From assembly GCA_937958045.1 (NCBI GenBank), contig CALFXL010000039.1, positions 6,282 to 70,281 of the forward strand: 64,000 nt of DNA, read 5' to 3'. The notes beneath the pieces were generated by a model. The model worked only from the letters and a program-made list of their open reading frames with translations. It did no database searches and had not been told where the DNA came from. Positions 1 to 9,500 of this stretch are shown here, one piece after another. This DNA comes from an uncultured Opitutaceae bacterium. Lineage in GTDB: Bacteria; Verrucomicrobiota; Verrucomicrobiia; Opitutales; Opitutaceae. The number at the start of each line of letters is the position of its first letter. Positions within the stretch are counted from its first letter, which is position 1. The translations under genes were made by a program, and so were the position numbers.

Positions 1-1
1 C

Positions 2-2083
2 TGTTTCCTCGATTCACTCGCGACGCTGGATTATCCCGCGATCGGTTACGGCATTCACTACGAGTTCGGCCTGTTTAAGCAGGAATTCGTCAACGGCCAC
101 CAAGTGGAGCATCCCGATAGCTGGATGATCTTCGGCACGCCGTGGGAAGTGGTGCGCCCCGAGTATGCGGTCACGATCCAGATCTACGGCCGCGTGGAAA
201 ACGTCTTCGACGATTGCGGAAATTATCGTCCGCGCTGGGTCGATACCAAGAGTGTGATGGGCGTGCCGTACGACATTCCCATCGCCGGCTACGGCACCAA
301 GACCGTGAATCTGCTGCGTCTCTGGGCGTCGCGCTCGACCGAAGAGTTCGACCTCGCGGCGTTTAATTCGGGCGGCTATGTCGAAGCGGTGCGCGAGAAG
401 GTCGTGGGGGAAACCATCTCGAAGGTGCTTTACCCGAACGACAAGACGGAGAACGGCAAGGAGCTGCGCCTCGTCCAGCAGTATTTCTTTGTCGCGTGTT
501 CGCTGCGCGACCTCATCCGTCGCCATTTCCGCAACGGCAGCACGGGCAACACCTGGGACAATTTCGCCGACAAAGTCGCCATCCAGCTCAACGACACGCA
601 CCCGGCGGTCGCCGTGCCCGAGCTCATGCGCATCCTCGTGGACGAGGAAAACATCCCGTGGGATCGCGCGTGGCGGATCGTGAATTCAGTTTTTGGATAC
701 ACGAATCACACGCTGCTGCCCGAGGCGTTGGAAAAATGGAGCGTGCCGCTCTTCGGCCGCGTGCTGCCGCGCCATCTCCAGATCATTTACGAGATCAACA
801 AACACCTCTTGCAGGAGGTCGAAGCGAAGTGGCCGGGCGATGTCGGCAAGATGCAGGCATGCTCGTTGATCGAGGAGTCCGGCCCGAAGTTCGTGCGCAT
901 GGCCAATCTCTCCGTCGTCGGTTCGCATGCCGTCAACGGCGTGGCCGCGCTGCACACGGAGTTGTTGAAGAAGGATCTCTTCCCGGAATTCGACGCGCTG
1001 TATCCCGGCAAATTCCAAAACAAAACCAACGGCATCACGCCGCGACGCTGGCTGCTCGATTGCAATCCGCGTCTCTCCGACTTGATCACGCGCACGCTCG
1101 GCAACACCGACTGGGCGCGCAATCTCGACCTGTTGCGCGGGCTGGAAAAATACGCGGACGACGCGGCGTTCCAGAAGGAGTTCATGGCGATCAAGCGCGC
1201 CAACAAGGAAGCGCTCGCCGCCGTCATCAAAGCCGAGTGCGGCATCGAAGTTTCGCCCGACGCGCTCTTCGATGTGCAGATCAAGCGTCTGCACGAGTAC
1301 AAGCGCCAGCATTTGAATCTGCTGCATATCATGGCGCTTTATCGCCGGCTGCTGCAGAATCCGTCGCTCGACATCGTGCCGCGCGTTTTCGTTTTCGCCG
1401 CCAAGGCCGCGCCTGGCTACGATCTCGCGAAAAATATCATCCGCGCGATCAATCTCATCGGTGCGAAAATCAACGGCGATCCGCGCATCGGCGGTAAGCT
1501 CAAGGTCACATTCCTGCCGAATTACCGCGTGTCGCTCGCCGAGCGCATCATCCCGGCCGCCGATCTCTCCGAGCAGATTTCCACCGCCGGCAAGGAAGCG
1601 TCGGGCACGGGCAACATGAAGCTCGCGCTCAACGGCGCACTCACCATCGGCACGCTCGACGGCGCCAACGTGGAGATCAACGAAGAGGTCGGCAGCGACA
1701 ACATCTTCATCTTCGGTCTCACCGTGGAAGAGGTCGTGGCGCTGAAGGCCCGCGGTTACAATCCGTGGGACTACTACAACGCCGATGAAGAACTGCGCAC
1801 GATCGTTGATTGGCTCGGCTCGAACTATTTCACGCCCGGCGAGAACCATCCGTTTGGCCACGTGCATCACAGCCTGCTCGGCGGTGGCGATCCGTTCTTT
1901 GTGCTCGCCGATTTCCGTTCGTACAGCGACGCGCACGCAAAAGCGGACGCGAAGTATCGCGACAAGGCGGCGTGGGCCCGCAGCGCCATCCTCAACACCG
2001 CCCGCGTGGGCAAGTTCTCCAGCGATCGCACCATTCGCGAATATGCCGAACAGATCTGGCACTTGCCCGCGGTAAAAGTCTGA
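2..2083 (+). CDS. glgP: Glycogen/alpha-glucan phosphorylase, C-terminal part (5' end outside window)
   Basis: This GT35 enzyme releases glucose-1-phosphate from glycogen by phosphorolysis in the cytoplasm. The reading frame is open from base 2, and its first residues (CFLDSLATLDYPAIGYGIHY) are a conserved internal part of the family, so the true start lies upstream; family size suggests roughly 120-150 residues are missing. The PLP-binding signature EASGTGNMK with its lysine is near residue 539 of this fragment, followed by the conserved LNGALTIGTLDGANVE. The C-terminus (AEQIWHL) is complete. A perfect hairpin lies just after the stop. MalQ, which trims maltodextrins in the same pathway, is encoded elsewhere in this window. 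Confidence 0.97.
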   Translation, partial: CFLDSLATLDYPAIGYGIHYEFGLFKQEFVNGHQVEHPDSWMIFGTPWEVVRPEYAVTIQIYGRVENVFDDCGNYRPRWVDTKSVMGVPYDIPIAGYGTKTVNLLRLWASRSTEEFDLAAFNSGGYVEAVREKVVGETISKVLYPNDKTENGKELRLVQQYFFVACSLRDLIRRHFRNGSTGNTWDNFADKVAIQLNDTHPAVAVPELMRILVDEENIPWDRAWRIVNSVFGYTNHTLLPEALEKWSVPLFGRVLPRHLQIIYEINKHLLQEVEAKWPGDVGKMQACSLIEESGPKFVRMANLSVVGSHAVNGVAALHTELLKKDLFPEFDALYPGKFQNKTNGITPRRWLLDCNPRLSDLITRTLGNTDWARNLDLLRGLEKYADDAAFQKEFMAIKRANKEALAAVIKAECGIEVSPDALFDVQIKRLHEYKRQHLNLLHIMALYRRLLQNPSLDIVPRVFVFAAKAAPGYDLAKNIIRAINLIGAKINGDPRIGGKLKVTFLPNYRVSLAERIIPAADLSEQISTAGKEASGTGNMKLALNGALTIGTLDGANVEINEEVGSDNIFIFGLTVEEVVALKARGYNPWDYYNADEELRTIVDWLGSNYFTPGENHPFGHVHHSLLGGGDPFFVLADFRSYSDAHAKADAKYRDKAAWARSAILNTARVGKFSSDRTIREYAEQIWHLPAVKV
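692..700 (+). repeat. TTTGGATAC motif, copy 1
   Basis: Inside the phosphorylase gene. It is part of the 14-mer CAGTTTTTGGATAC, which recurs exactly near 9211. One of eight exact 9-mer copies in the window (see findings). Confidence 0.6.
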
Positions 2084-2087
2084 CCGG

Positions 2088-2110
2088 GGAATCGCTCGCC
2101 GAGCGATTCC
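2088..2110 (+). terminator. Hairpin after glgP
   Basis: A perfect 10-bp stem (GGAATCGCTC / GAGCGATTCC) with a 3-nt loop begins 5 bases after the phosphorylase stop. The following bases (GTTTGATT) are only weakly T-rich, so it may be an imperfect intrinsic terminator or an mRNA-stabilising hairpin. Confidence 0.55.
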
Positions 2111-2215
2111 GTTTGATTGGGATGAGCGAAGTGCGGCCGTCCGTCGTGCTTCGCTCCGCTGCAAACGGCTGTTTTTAGCCTTGGCCGCGACGCGCTCGTC
2201 GCGCTCCATCGCGGC

Positions 2216-3454
2216 ATGGTGTTAACCGTCGTCTTTGTCCTGCTCGCGTTAAAACTCATCGCCGAGCTCGCGTTGAGTCTGCTGAACCGCGCGGAAGTCA
2301 ACCGTCACGCGCATCAAGCGCTGCCGGCGGTCGCCGCATTGATGGACAACGCCACGTATCAAAAGTCGGTCGCTTACACGCAGGCCAAAGGCCGGCTCGG
2401 CCGGATCGAATTGATCTGGGACGCGGTGGTGCTCGCGGTGATTTTGACCAGTGGATTGTTGCCGTGGCTGCACGGAAAGTTCGCGCCGCTTTCGCCGACG
2501 GGCGTGTGGGACGACGCGCTCTTTCTCATTGCGGCGGGCGTATTGTTCAGCCTGCCGTCGCTGCCGTTCGATTGGTGGGGACAATTCCGTCTCGAAGCGC
2601 GCTTCGGTTTTAACAAGAGCACATCCGCGCTCTGGATATCCGACAAACTCAAGGGCTTCGCGCTCGCGCTGATCATTGGCTTTCCGCTGTTGTGGGCGCT
2701 GCTGTCGCTGACGAGTGTTGCGGGCGACGCATGGTGGATCTGGGGCTTCGCGCTCGTATTCGGTTTTCAACTACTGATGTTGGTTTTGTATCCAAAGTTG
2801 ATCCTGCCGCTGTTCAACAAACTCACGCCACTGCCGGAGGGCGAACTGCGCGACCGGCTGCTTGCGCTCTCGGATCGCACGGGTTTCAAGGCATCGACGA
2901 TCCAGGTGATGGATGGCAGCAAACGCTCGGGACACTCGAATGCGTTTTTCACCGGCTTCGGACGTTTCCGTCGCATCGTGCTCTACGATACATTGATCGC
3001 ACAGCTGAGCCCCGAAGAGCTGGAGGCGGTGCTCGCCCATGAAGTTGGCCATTACAAACGCGGCCACATTCCGAAGATGCTCGCGGTGTCGGCGCTCATG
3101 ATGCTCGGCGGATTTGCGGCGATCGCGTGGCTCGCCAGCAGCGGTTGGTTTAATCCGGCTTTCGGACTGCCTGCGGGCCAACTCGCGCCGGCGTTTTTGC
3201 TGTTTTCGCTGTTGAGCGGACTGGCGACCTTCTGGTTCACGCCGCTGGGAAATTTCTTCTCGCGCAAGCATGAATACGAAGCCGACGCCTTCGCGCGCGA
3301 CGCGATGGGCGGACCTGGCCCGATCGTCGGCGCCCTCCGAAAGCTCGCACAGAAAAACCTCTCCAATCTCACGCCGCATCCGTGGTTCAGCGGATTCTAT
3401 TATTCGCATCCGACACTGGTGGAGCGTGAACGCGCGGTGCTGCGCGGCACGTAA
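2216..3454 (+). CDS. M48 family membrane zinc metalloprotease (Ste24/CAAX protease-like)
   Basis: A 412-residue polytopic membrane protease resembling Ste24/CAAX prenyl protease 1. The zinc motif HEVGH is near residues 275-279, and the third ligand region KHEYEADAFARDAMGG is near 350-365. Hydrophobic segments lie near the N-terminus, around 60-110 and 140-200, and in two blocks between 285 and 345, as in Ste24 enzymes. The C-terminus carries the family-typical HPWFSGFYYSHPTLVER. Bacteria generally lack prenylated CAAX proteins, so the likely role is membrane-protein quality control; the substrate cannot be read from sequence. The ATG at 2216 places the first helix at the N-terminus. Confidence 0.93.
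   Translation: MVLTVVFVLLALKLIAELALSLLNRAEVNRHAHQALPAVAALMDNATYQKSVAYTQAKGRLGRIELIWDAVVLAVILTSGLLPWLHGKFAPLSPTGVWDDALFLIAAGVLFSLPSLPFDWWGQFRLEARFGFNKSTSALWISDKLKGFALALIIGFPLLWALLSLTSVAGDAWWIWGFALVFGFQLLMLVLYPKLILPLFNKLTPLPEGELRDRLLALSDRTGFKASTIQVMDGSKRSGHSNAFFTGFGRFRRIVLYDTLIAQLSPEELEAVLAHEVGHYKRGHIPKMLAVSALMMLGGFAAIAWLASSGWFNPAFGLPAGQLAPAFLLFSLLSGLATFWFTPLGNFFSRKHEYEADAFARDAMGGPGPIVGALRKLAQKNLSNLTPHPWFSGFYYSHPTLVERERAVLRGT
2788..2796 (-). repeat. TTTGGATAC motif, copy 2
   Basis: Present as GTATCCAAA on the plus strand, inside the M48 protease gene where it encodes part of YPK. Confidence 0.6.
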
Positions 3455-3475
3455 CGAGAGGCGAAGTCTTCGAGT

Positions 3476-4414
3476 ATGGGGCAAGAGGGAGCAGCCGGGC
3501 GAATAGCGGTCATCGGGCGATGGCTGGTGCTGTCGTGTGTTCTGTTATTCGCACTCGTCGTCGGTGCGCGCGCAGAAACGCTCACGCTGGCGACGTACAA
3601 CGTGGAGAATTACGTCGCCGCGAATCGGATGGTGGATGGCATGTATCGCGAAAACTATCCCAAGCCCGAGGCTGCGAAAGCGGCGTTGCGATCGGTGATT
3701 CGCTCACTCGATGCGGATTTACTCGCGCTGCAGGAGATTGGTTCGGAGGCACATCTCGAAGAGCTGCGCCGCGACCTCAAAAGCGAGGGCGTGGACTATC
3801 CGTTTTTCGCATGGCTGGAAGCCGCCGACAAAGACCGGCATGTCGCGCTGCTTTCACGACGTCCACTGACTGCGGTGGTGCGACACACCGACCTTACGTT
3901 TTCATATCTCGGTCGTGAAACACCGGTGAAACGAGGTTTGCTGGAAGTGCGCATCGCGACGACAGCGGGCGAACTGACGCTCTTCGTTTTTCATCTGAAA
4001 AGTCGCTACACGGATGAAGCGAGCGATCCGCAATCGCAGTTGCGACGCGCGGGTGAGGCGGAGGCGATTCGCGATCGCGTGCTGCGCCAGTTTCCCGATC
4101 CGTCGAGCGCGCGATTCCTCGTTCTGGGAGATTGCAATGACTCGCCGGGGAGCCGGCCGCTGCGAGCGCTCACGCAACGTGGACGTCGCACCATCGCGCA
4201 CCTGTTACCTGCGGCGGATTCGCGCGGAGAAACATGGACACACTATTACCGGCGCGAGGATGTGTATTCACGCGTGGACTACATCCTCGCGTCGCCCGCT
4301 TTGGCGCCGACGGTTGTGAACGGCGCCGCGGTTATTTGCGATTTGCCGGAAACGGCTGCGGCGAGCGATCATCGCCCGGTGAGCGTGCGTTTGAATTTAT
4401 CGCGGGCCGAGTGA
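3476..4414 (+). CDS. Secreted endonuclease/exonuclease/phosphatase family protein
   Basis: A 312-residue protein with an N-terminal export signal (hydrophobic WLVLSCVLLFALVVGARA, about residues 16-33). The rest is an endonuclease/exonuclease/phosphatase (DNase I-like) fold: TLATYNVENY with the metal-binding Asn, the metal-binding Glu in ALQEIG, VFHLKS, LGDCNDSP, YSRVDYILAS and the catalytic His in SDHRPV are all in order. Such exported proteins can be nucleases or phosphodiesterases; the substrate is not predictable. The gene begins 22 bases after the M48 protease gene, so co-transcription is likely. Its stop is only 7 bases from the convergent tamA stop. Confidence 0.88.
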   Translation: MGQEGAAGRIAVIGRWLVLSCVLLFALVVGARAETLTLATYNVENYVAANRMVDGMYRENYPKPEAAKAALRSVIRSLDADLLALQEIGSEAHLEELRRDLKSEGVDYPFFAWLEAADKDRHVALLSRRPLTAVVRHTDLTFSYLGRETPVKRGLLEVRIATTAGELTLFVFHLKSRYTDEASDPQSQLRRAGEAEAIRDRVLRQFPDPSSARFLVLGDCNDSPGSRPLRALTQRGRRTIAHLLPAADSRGETWTHYYRREDVYSRVDYILASPALAPTVVNGAAVICDLPETAAASDHRPVSVRLNLSRAE

Positions 4415-4421
4415 TTCGCGC

Positions 4422-6515
4422 TCAGAACGGATAACCGACCGAGACGTGCCAGGTACCGCCGGGGTCTTGTGCGCGCGGATTGATGTTGCGTCCGTACTCG
4501 ACGCGGATCGGTCCAATGATCGTGCGATAACGCAGCCCGAGGCCGATGCTTCCGAGAGGCTTGTCGCCGGGATAATCGCCCAGACGTGCAGCCGCGACGA
4601 CGTAGTCGCTGAACAACACCAAGGACCATTGCTGCGTGAGCGCTTGTTCGAACTCAAGATTGAGAACGGTGTACGTCTTGGCGCCGAGAAAAGCGCCGTC
4701 GGCTGCGCGCGGTGACGCTTCACCATCACCGTAGCCGCGCACGCTGTTTTCGCCGCCGGGATAATAGAGCTTGTTGACGGGTGGCGGTTCGTAGGGAGAC
4801 GCGCCGAGCGTGAAGATCGCGCCCTGAGAGATGCCGGCGTGAATCCAGCGTTCGGGCGTGAGCTCGATGTGATGCGCGGCCCCCCACTCGAAGCGTTGGT
4901 AATCGACTTCGCCGCCCAGTTTTTTGGACGCGAATTCGGTGCGCAGAAACAGACGGTAACCGCGCTTCGGATTGATCGCTTGATCGCGGCGATCGAGCGT
5001 GGCGGTAAAATGAATGTTGGCCGAGTTGACGCGACGTTCGTCGATTGGCTGAGTAGCGAGCGTGTTGTTGGTATCGCGCAACGTTTCGAACGTATAACCC
5101 GCGCTCACCTCGGGACCGCGACCGCCGAAACGTTTCCGGAACTGAATCGTGCCGCCGTATTCTTCGCGGCGGAAAGAACGCTCGTCGCGCCGTAGCCCGA
5201 AAAGTCGCAGCGAGCCGTCGATGCTTTCGCCGAAAATTTCCGGCACCGTGTAGGTGTAATCGCCGCGCGTGCTTTTCATCGATTGCACCGCAAAGACGCG
5301 GTCTTGATGCGCGCGTCCCCAGAGGTTGGAGCGACGCAGCTCCACGCCGCCGCGCAGTTGTTCGTAACTGCCGTAACCGAAGAGCACGCTGGCGTCCCAC
5401 GGATCCGCTTCTTCAAAAACAAACACGACATCGCGCACATCGCCGGTGTCGGGCTCGGTGCGTGTTTCTACCGAACGAAACGCGGACAAACGTCCGAGCC
5501 GCAAACGCGCTCGTTCAAGCGCGGTGGGATCAAGCGGATCGCCCGGGTCAACGCGCAGACGACGTTTGATCACGCTGGTGCGTGTGCGTGCGTTTCCTTC
5601 GAAACTAATTTCACCGATCGTGACGTGAGGGCCGGCGGCCACTTCGGCGGTGGCCGCGACATCGGTAGCGGTCGGCGTCACGGGCGCCGGAGTCGGTCGG
5701 ACGCGCACTGTGACATCCGGGTATCCAAGACGATAATACGCGCGCCGCGTCGCCACCGAGGCGTCTTGTCGAATCGCATCGGACCACGGCTGACCGACCA
5801 TCCCCTGCAACGCGGACACGTTGGCATCGACTTGGGCAGGATCGACCACGGCAAACGAGCGCACCATCCAACGCGGACCTTCGTGCACGGTGACGTCCAA
5901 TCGCATCGCCGCTTCGGGCTCGGGCAGGGGCGAACTTCTCACCTCCACGCGCGCTTCGCTGTAGCCTTGCAGCAGGAGCATTTCGAGCAGCGTGTTGCGA
6001 CCGCGACGCAGCACGGAGTCGGAGAATACATTGGCCCGTTTCCCCTGCCACAGGCCGTACGCGGGTTGGAAGAGTTTTTCCGCTTCGTCTGCCTTGAGTG
6101 CAGTCAGCCCATGAAAGTGTACCTCCGCGATGTACGAACGCGGGCCGCGCTCGACGTCGAACTCGATCACGTGCGTGCCGGGCTCACGCGGGAACGCGAG
6201 ATCGAGCGTTTGATCGAAAGAAAACTCCGAGCTCGTTCCATCGAGACGTGTGACGCGCGCGCGCACGCGGGGTTGATGATAACCGTCATCTTCGAGTTCG
6301 GAGATGAGCACAAACGCGGCGTTCTCCGCAGCGTCGTCAGAGAGATGTGCGACTTTGCCGGGATTGATGAAGTCGCTCATGAGCCGGCTGACCTCGCGAT
6401 TGCGGAACAAACCGAGCCCCGAGATCTTGAAGCGCGCGGGCTTCTCCTCCTCGGGAGCGGCGCAGACCGCGGAGACGAGCAATGCGAAGAGAAAATATTT
6501 AAGGCATTTCAGCAT
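4422..6515 (-). CDS. tamA: TamA-like outer-membrane protein of the BamA/Omp85 superfamily
   Basis: A 697-residue outer-membrane protein, probably the barrel half of a translocation and assembly module with the TamB-like protein encoded immediately upstream. A signal peptide (about residues 1-19) is followed by POTRA-like repeats (roughly 25-345, e.g. ITIGEISFEGNARTRTSVIK) and a bacterial surface antigen beta-barrel. Typical barrel segments include YYPGGENSVRGYGDGE and LGLRYRTIIGPIRVEYG, and the protein ends in Phe, as BAM substrates do. The start ATG overlaps the end of tamB by 17 bases, suggesting translational coupling. The gene order is the reverse of E. coli tamA-tamB. Confidence 0.9.
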   Translation of the reverse strand: MLKCLKYFLFALLVSAVCAAPEEEKPARFKISGLGLFRNREVSRLMSDFINPGKVAHLSDDAAENAAFVLISELEDDGYHQPRVRARVTRLDGTSSEFSFDQTLDLAFPREPGTHVIEFDVERGPRSYIAEVHFHGLTALKADEAEKLFQPAYGLWQGKRANVFSDSVLRRGRNTLLEMLLLQGYSEARVEVRSSPLPEPEAAMRLDVTVHEGPRWMVRSFAVVDPAQVDANVSALQGMVGQPWSDAIRQDASVATRRAYYRLGYPDVTVRVRPTPAPVTPTATDVAATAEVAAGPHVTIGEISFEGNARTRTSVIKRRLRVDPGDPLDPTALERARLRLGRLSAFRSVETRTEPDTGDVRDVVFVFEEADPWDASVLFGYGSYEQLRGGVELRRSNLWGRAHQDRVFAVQSMKSTRGDYTYTVPEIFGESIDGSLRLFGLRRDERSFRREEYGGTIQFRKRFGGRGPEVSAGYTFETLRDTNNTLATQPIDERRVNSANIHFTATLDRRDQAINPKRGYRLFLRTEFASKKLGGEVDYQRFEWGAAHHIELTPERWIHAGISQGAIFTLGASPYEPPPVNKLYYPGGENSVRGYGDGEASPRAADGAFLGAKTYTVLNLEFEQALTQQWSLVLFSDYVVAAARLGDYPGDKPLGSIGLGLRYRTIIGPIRVEYGRNINPRAQDPGGTWHVSVGYPF

Positions 6516-9500
6516 TCGGTTTCTTTTTGAAAATCAGTCGGCGCTTCACGCCCATGTTGTAGTCGTCGAACTCGTCGATCTCGCCGATAAGCGACCAACG
6601 ATCGTTGAGCAGATACTCCGCGGAAAAAGTTTCTTTGCCCGACTCCGTCACATTCTCGCCCGAGGTGATGATGAGACGCTCGGCCGCGGTGGGATCGCCG
6701 GAGAAGTTCGAGAGCAGACTTTTGCCGAGGTAGAGACCGAGCTGCTGCGCGCGTTGTGTGCCCGAGTAGTTGATGTCGGAGTGCGGCATTTCGCCGGCCA
6801 TCACCATGAGCAGCACCTGCTCGGAGCTGAGCGAGGGCGTGGACGAAAACACGAGCGTCGGGTCCGACGCCGTGCCGGAAACTTCCATGCGAACATCGTA
6901 GCCGAGCGTGCGCGATTCGGCGATCAACGAAAGCTGCGGCGAATACGGATCGGCCTGTGTGAGACGCACGGCGCCGCTCTTCAGTCGCATGGAGACGAAT
7001 GGAAACGAGACCATGCCTTGATCGAACGTCACCTGTCCGATGGCGTTGGGTTCAAAGAGCGTTCCCGACAGATCGATTTTTCCGGAAACGACACCGGAGA
7101 ACAGCGGCGTGCGGATGATCAGGAAACGACTGCCGCTCACAGAAAGCGCGAGTTTCCAATCGCGGAACGGTTCGGCCGTGACCGAAAAATACGGCGGGCG
7201 CGACGCCGGACCTCCGCCGCGCGTAGGAATCAATGAACGCACATCGCGCAGAAAAAGGCTGTCATGCATAACCACTTTTCCGCCCAGCGTGGTGATGCCG
7301 TCGGCTCCGGAAGACACGCGCAGATCGAGATCGCCGCGCATGAGCAGTCCCGTCTGGCGGGCGAGTGGCAGGTTTTTTCCCGTGAGCGCGACGTCCACTT
7401 TCAATGGCGCATCGCTCGGATATTCCACCGTGCCGCTGGCCTGGACCGGTTGCCCGCTGGCGAGAGCGGAGAGCGATTTAAGCGAAGCCTTGCGGCCGGA
7501 GAAATCCACCTCGGCATTGATCTCGCGAAAACTGCCGAACGGCGTGATCGGGTGCGTCGCCGCGTTGGTGATTTTGAGCGCGCCGCGCATTTCTCCATCC
7601 GCACGCACGGCGAGATCGCCGCTCACGCGTCCGGTCGGAGCCAGGGCCGCCGGAAGAAAGGTCGCGAAGGCGGACAGGTCGATATTGGGAATCTGGAAGC
7701 TCACCTCGGCATCGCCGCTCCATAAATGCGCGGGATTTTCGATCACCGATTTCCATTGCTCGGGCGAAACCCGTGTTTGTCCCGATGCGGTGAACGCCTG
7801 GCCGGCGGCGAGAAACGCGAGCTGCTCAAGTTGGATTGAGCCAGTATCTGAAATGTGAATACGCGCGATGAGGTCGGAAATCGGCGGCAACCGGAAACGC
7901 GATGCCTTCAATCCGGCGACGTGCAGATCCAACGAGGCGTCGGGATTCGAGGCGGGACCTTCGACGCGGAGATCAAGGCGAGGCGATTGCAGTTCGAAGC
8001 CGCCCGTCGCGGCGGCGGTGTTCCAGAAAGGAGATTCGGGAATCGTGGTGGCGGTGAAGGCCCAGCGACCGTCTTCGATGAACTTCCAGCGGGTGTCGCT
8101 CGTCGGAGTCAATTGCAAGGGCAGGCGACCACGCGCATCGACAACCGGGCCGTGAGCATCGCTGATCTGTAAGCGTTCGATGTCCACGCCCGTCGCTGAT
8201 GTGTTTGCGAGGGCGTCGATGATCGCACGCTGATCGGCATCGGCCTGCACTTGTGCGTGCAACGTCAGAGCGCCGACGAGAACGCCGCTGCTCCAGTCGC
8301 CGCGCGCCTCTGCGGAGTCGATTTGCCACGGCGGTGTTTCGGTGGCGACGAAGTCCCGCAGCGTGGTCGACGTAATTCCGGAGGCGATGATTTGGGCGGA
8401 TGTGGACGACGCGGTGAGTGCGAGTCGCGAGCCATCGGAGGAGAAATCCACGTTTTGGACGCTGAACCCGGAACCCCAGCGAAGCGTTGCCGGTGTCGTC
8501 AGCGTGAGCGAGCGTTCGCCGGCGAGCGCGAGCGTCGCTTCTTCGATCACAGCTTCTTTGGGGGAAAGTTTTCCGCTCGCTTTGAGCGAAGAATCGCCGG
8601 TGCGCGATTCCAGTTCGAAGTTGCCGTTGTCTGCGCCGGAAGCGGTCCAGCGAGCGGAAAGTGAAACCGGGTGCGGCAGCTCGGTGCTCAGTTTTTCAAC
8701 CTCGAGTTGACCCTTGTGCTCGATCACCGGCCAGGCGCCTTCCGCTTCCGCAGAGAGAGAAAACTTCTCGAAAGTCGTACCCTCGGGCAACCAGCGCGCG
8801 AGCGCGGCAGGATGAAGTTCTGCCGCGACGCGGCCGTTGTGGAGACGGCGCTCTGCGATATCCCAACGGCCGCGCACATCGGCAAGCGAGCCGTCGCCAA
8901 ACTCCAAGCGCGACTCTTTGATCGTGAGCTGCGGCCACGCGAGTTCGGCTTCGAAAGAAGCGCGTGGAAGATCGACGTCGGCCGCGCGCACCTCGCTGGC
9001 TTCGAGCGAAGCGGTCAACCGCGGTTCGCGGTCGGACGAGGGATCGACGTTCATGCGCCCGGTGATCTTTCCCGCGAGTCCGTCGCGCAACGGCAGCTGC
9101 GCGAGATCCGCATCGAGTGAAAATTGAGAAGCGCCGGAGAGAATGTGACCGCTGCGATCGATGACGACGGGCGCGAGCAAACGTGCGACCGCGCCGGGCA
9201 GACTGATATCCAGTTTTTGGATACGCAGCTCGGCGGGATCGCCCGCGCCGGCGAGATCCGCCGAAAGCGGAGGAACGCCGCGGGCTTCGTCGGTTTGTCC
9301 GGATACTTGGAGTTGCCAGGTGAAGCGGTTGTTTTGCCAGTGCAGCCGGCCGGTGGTGGCGAGCGCGGGATATTGCGTCTCGACGCGCAGAAGCGAACCG
9401 GGAACGGCGAGGGACTCTGCGGAAATTTCCGCTTCGCGAGGAATCCAGCCCTGCTCGGGAAAAACGGCTCTCAGTGGCAATGCGCCGCCCCAGAGATGAA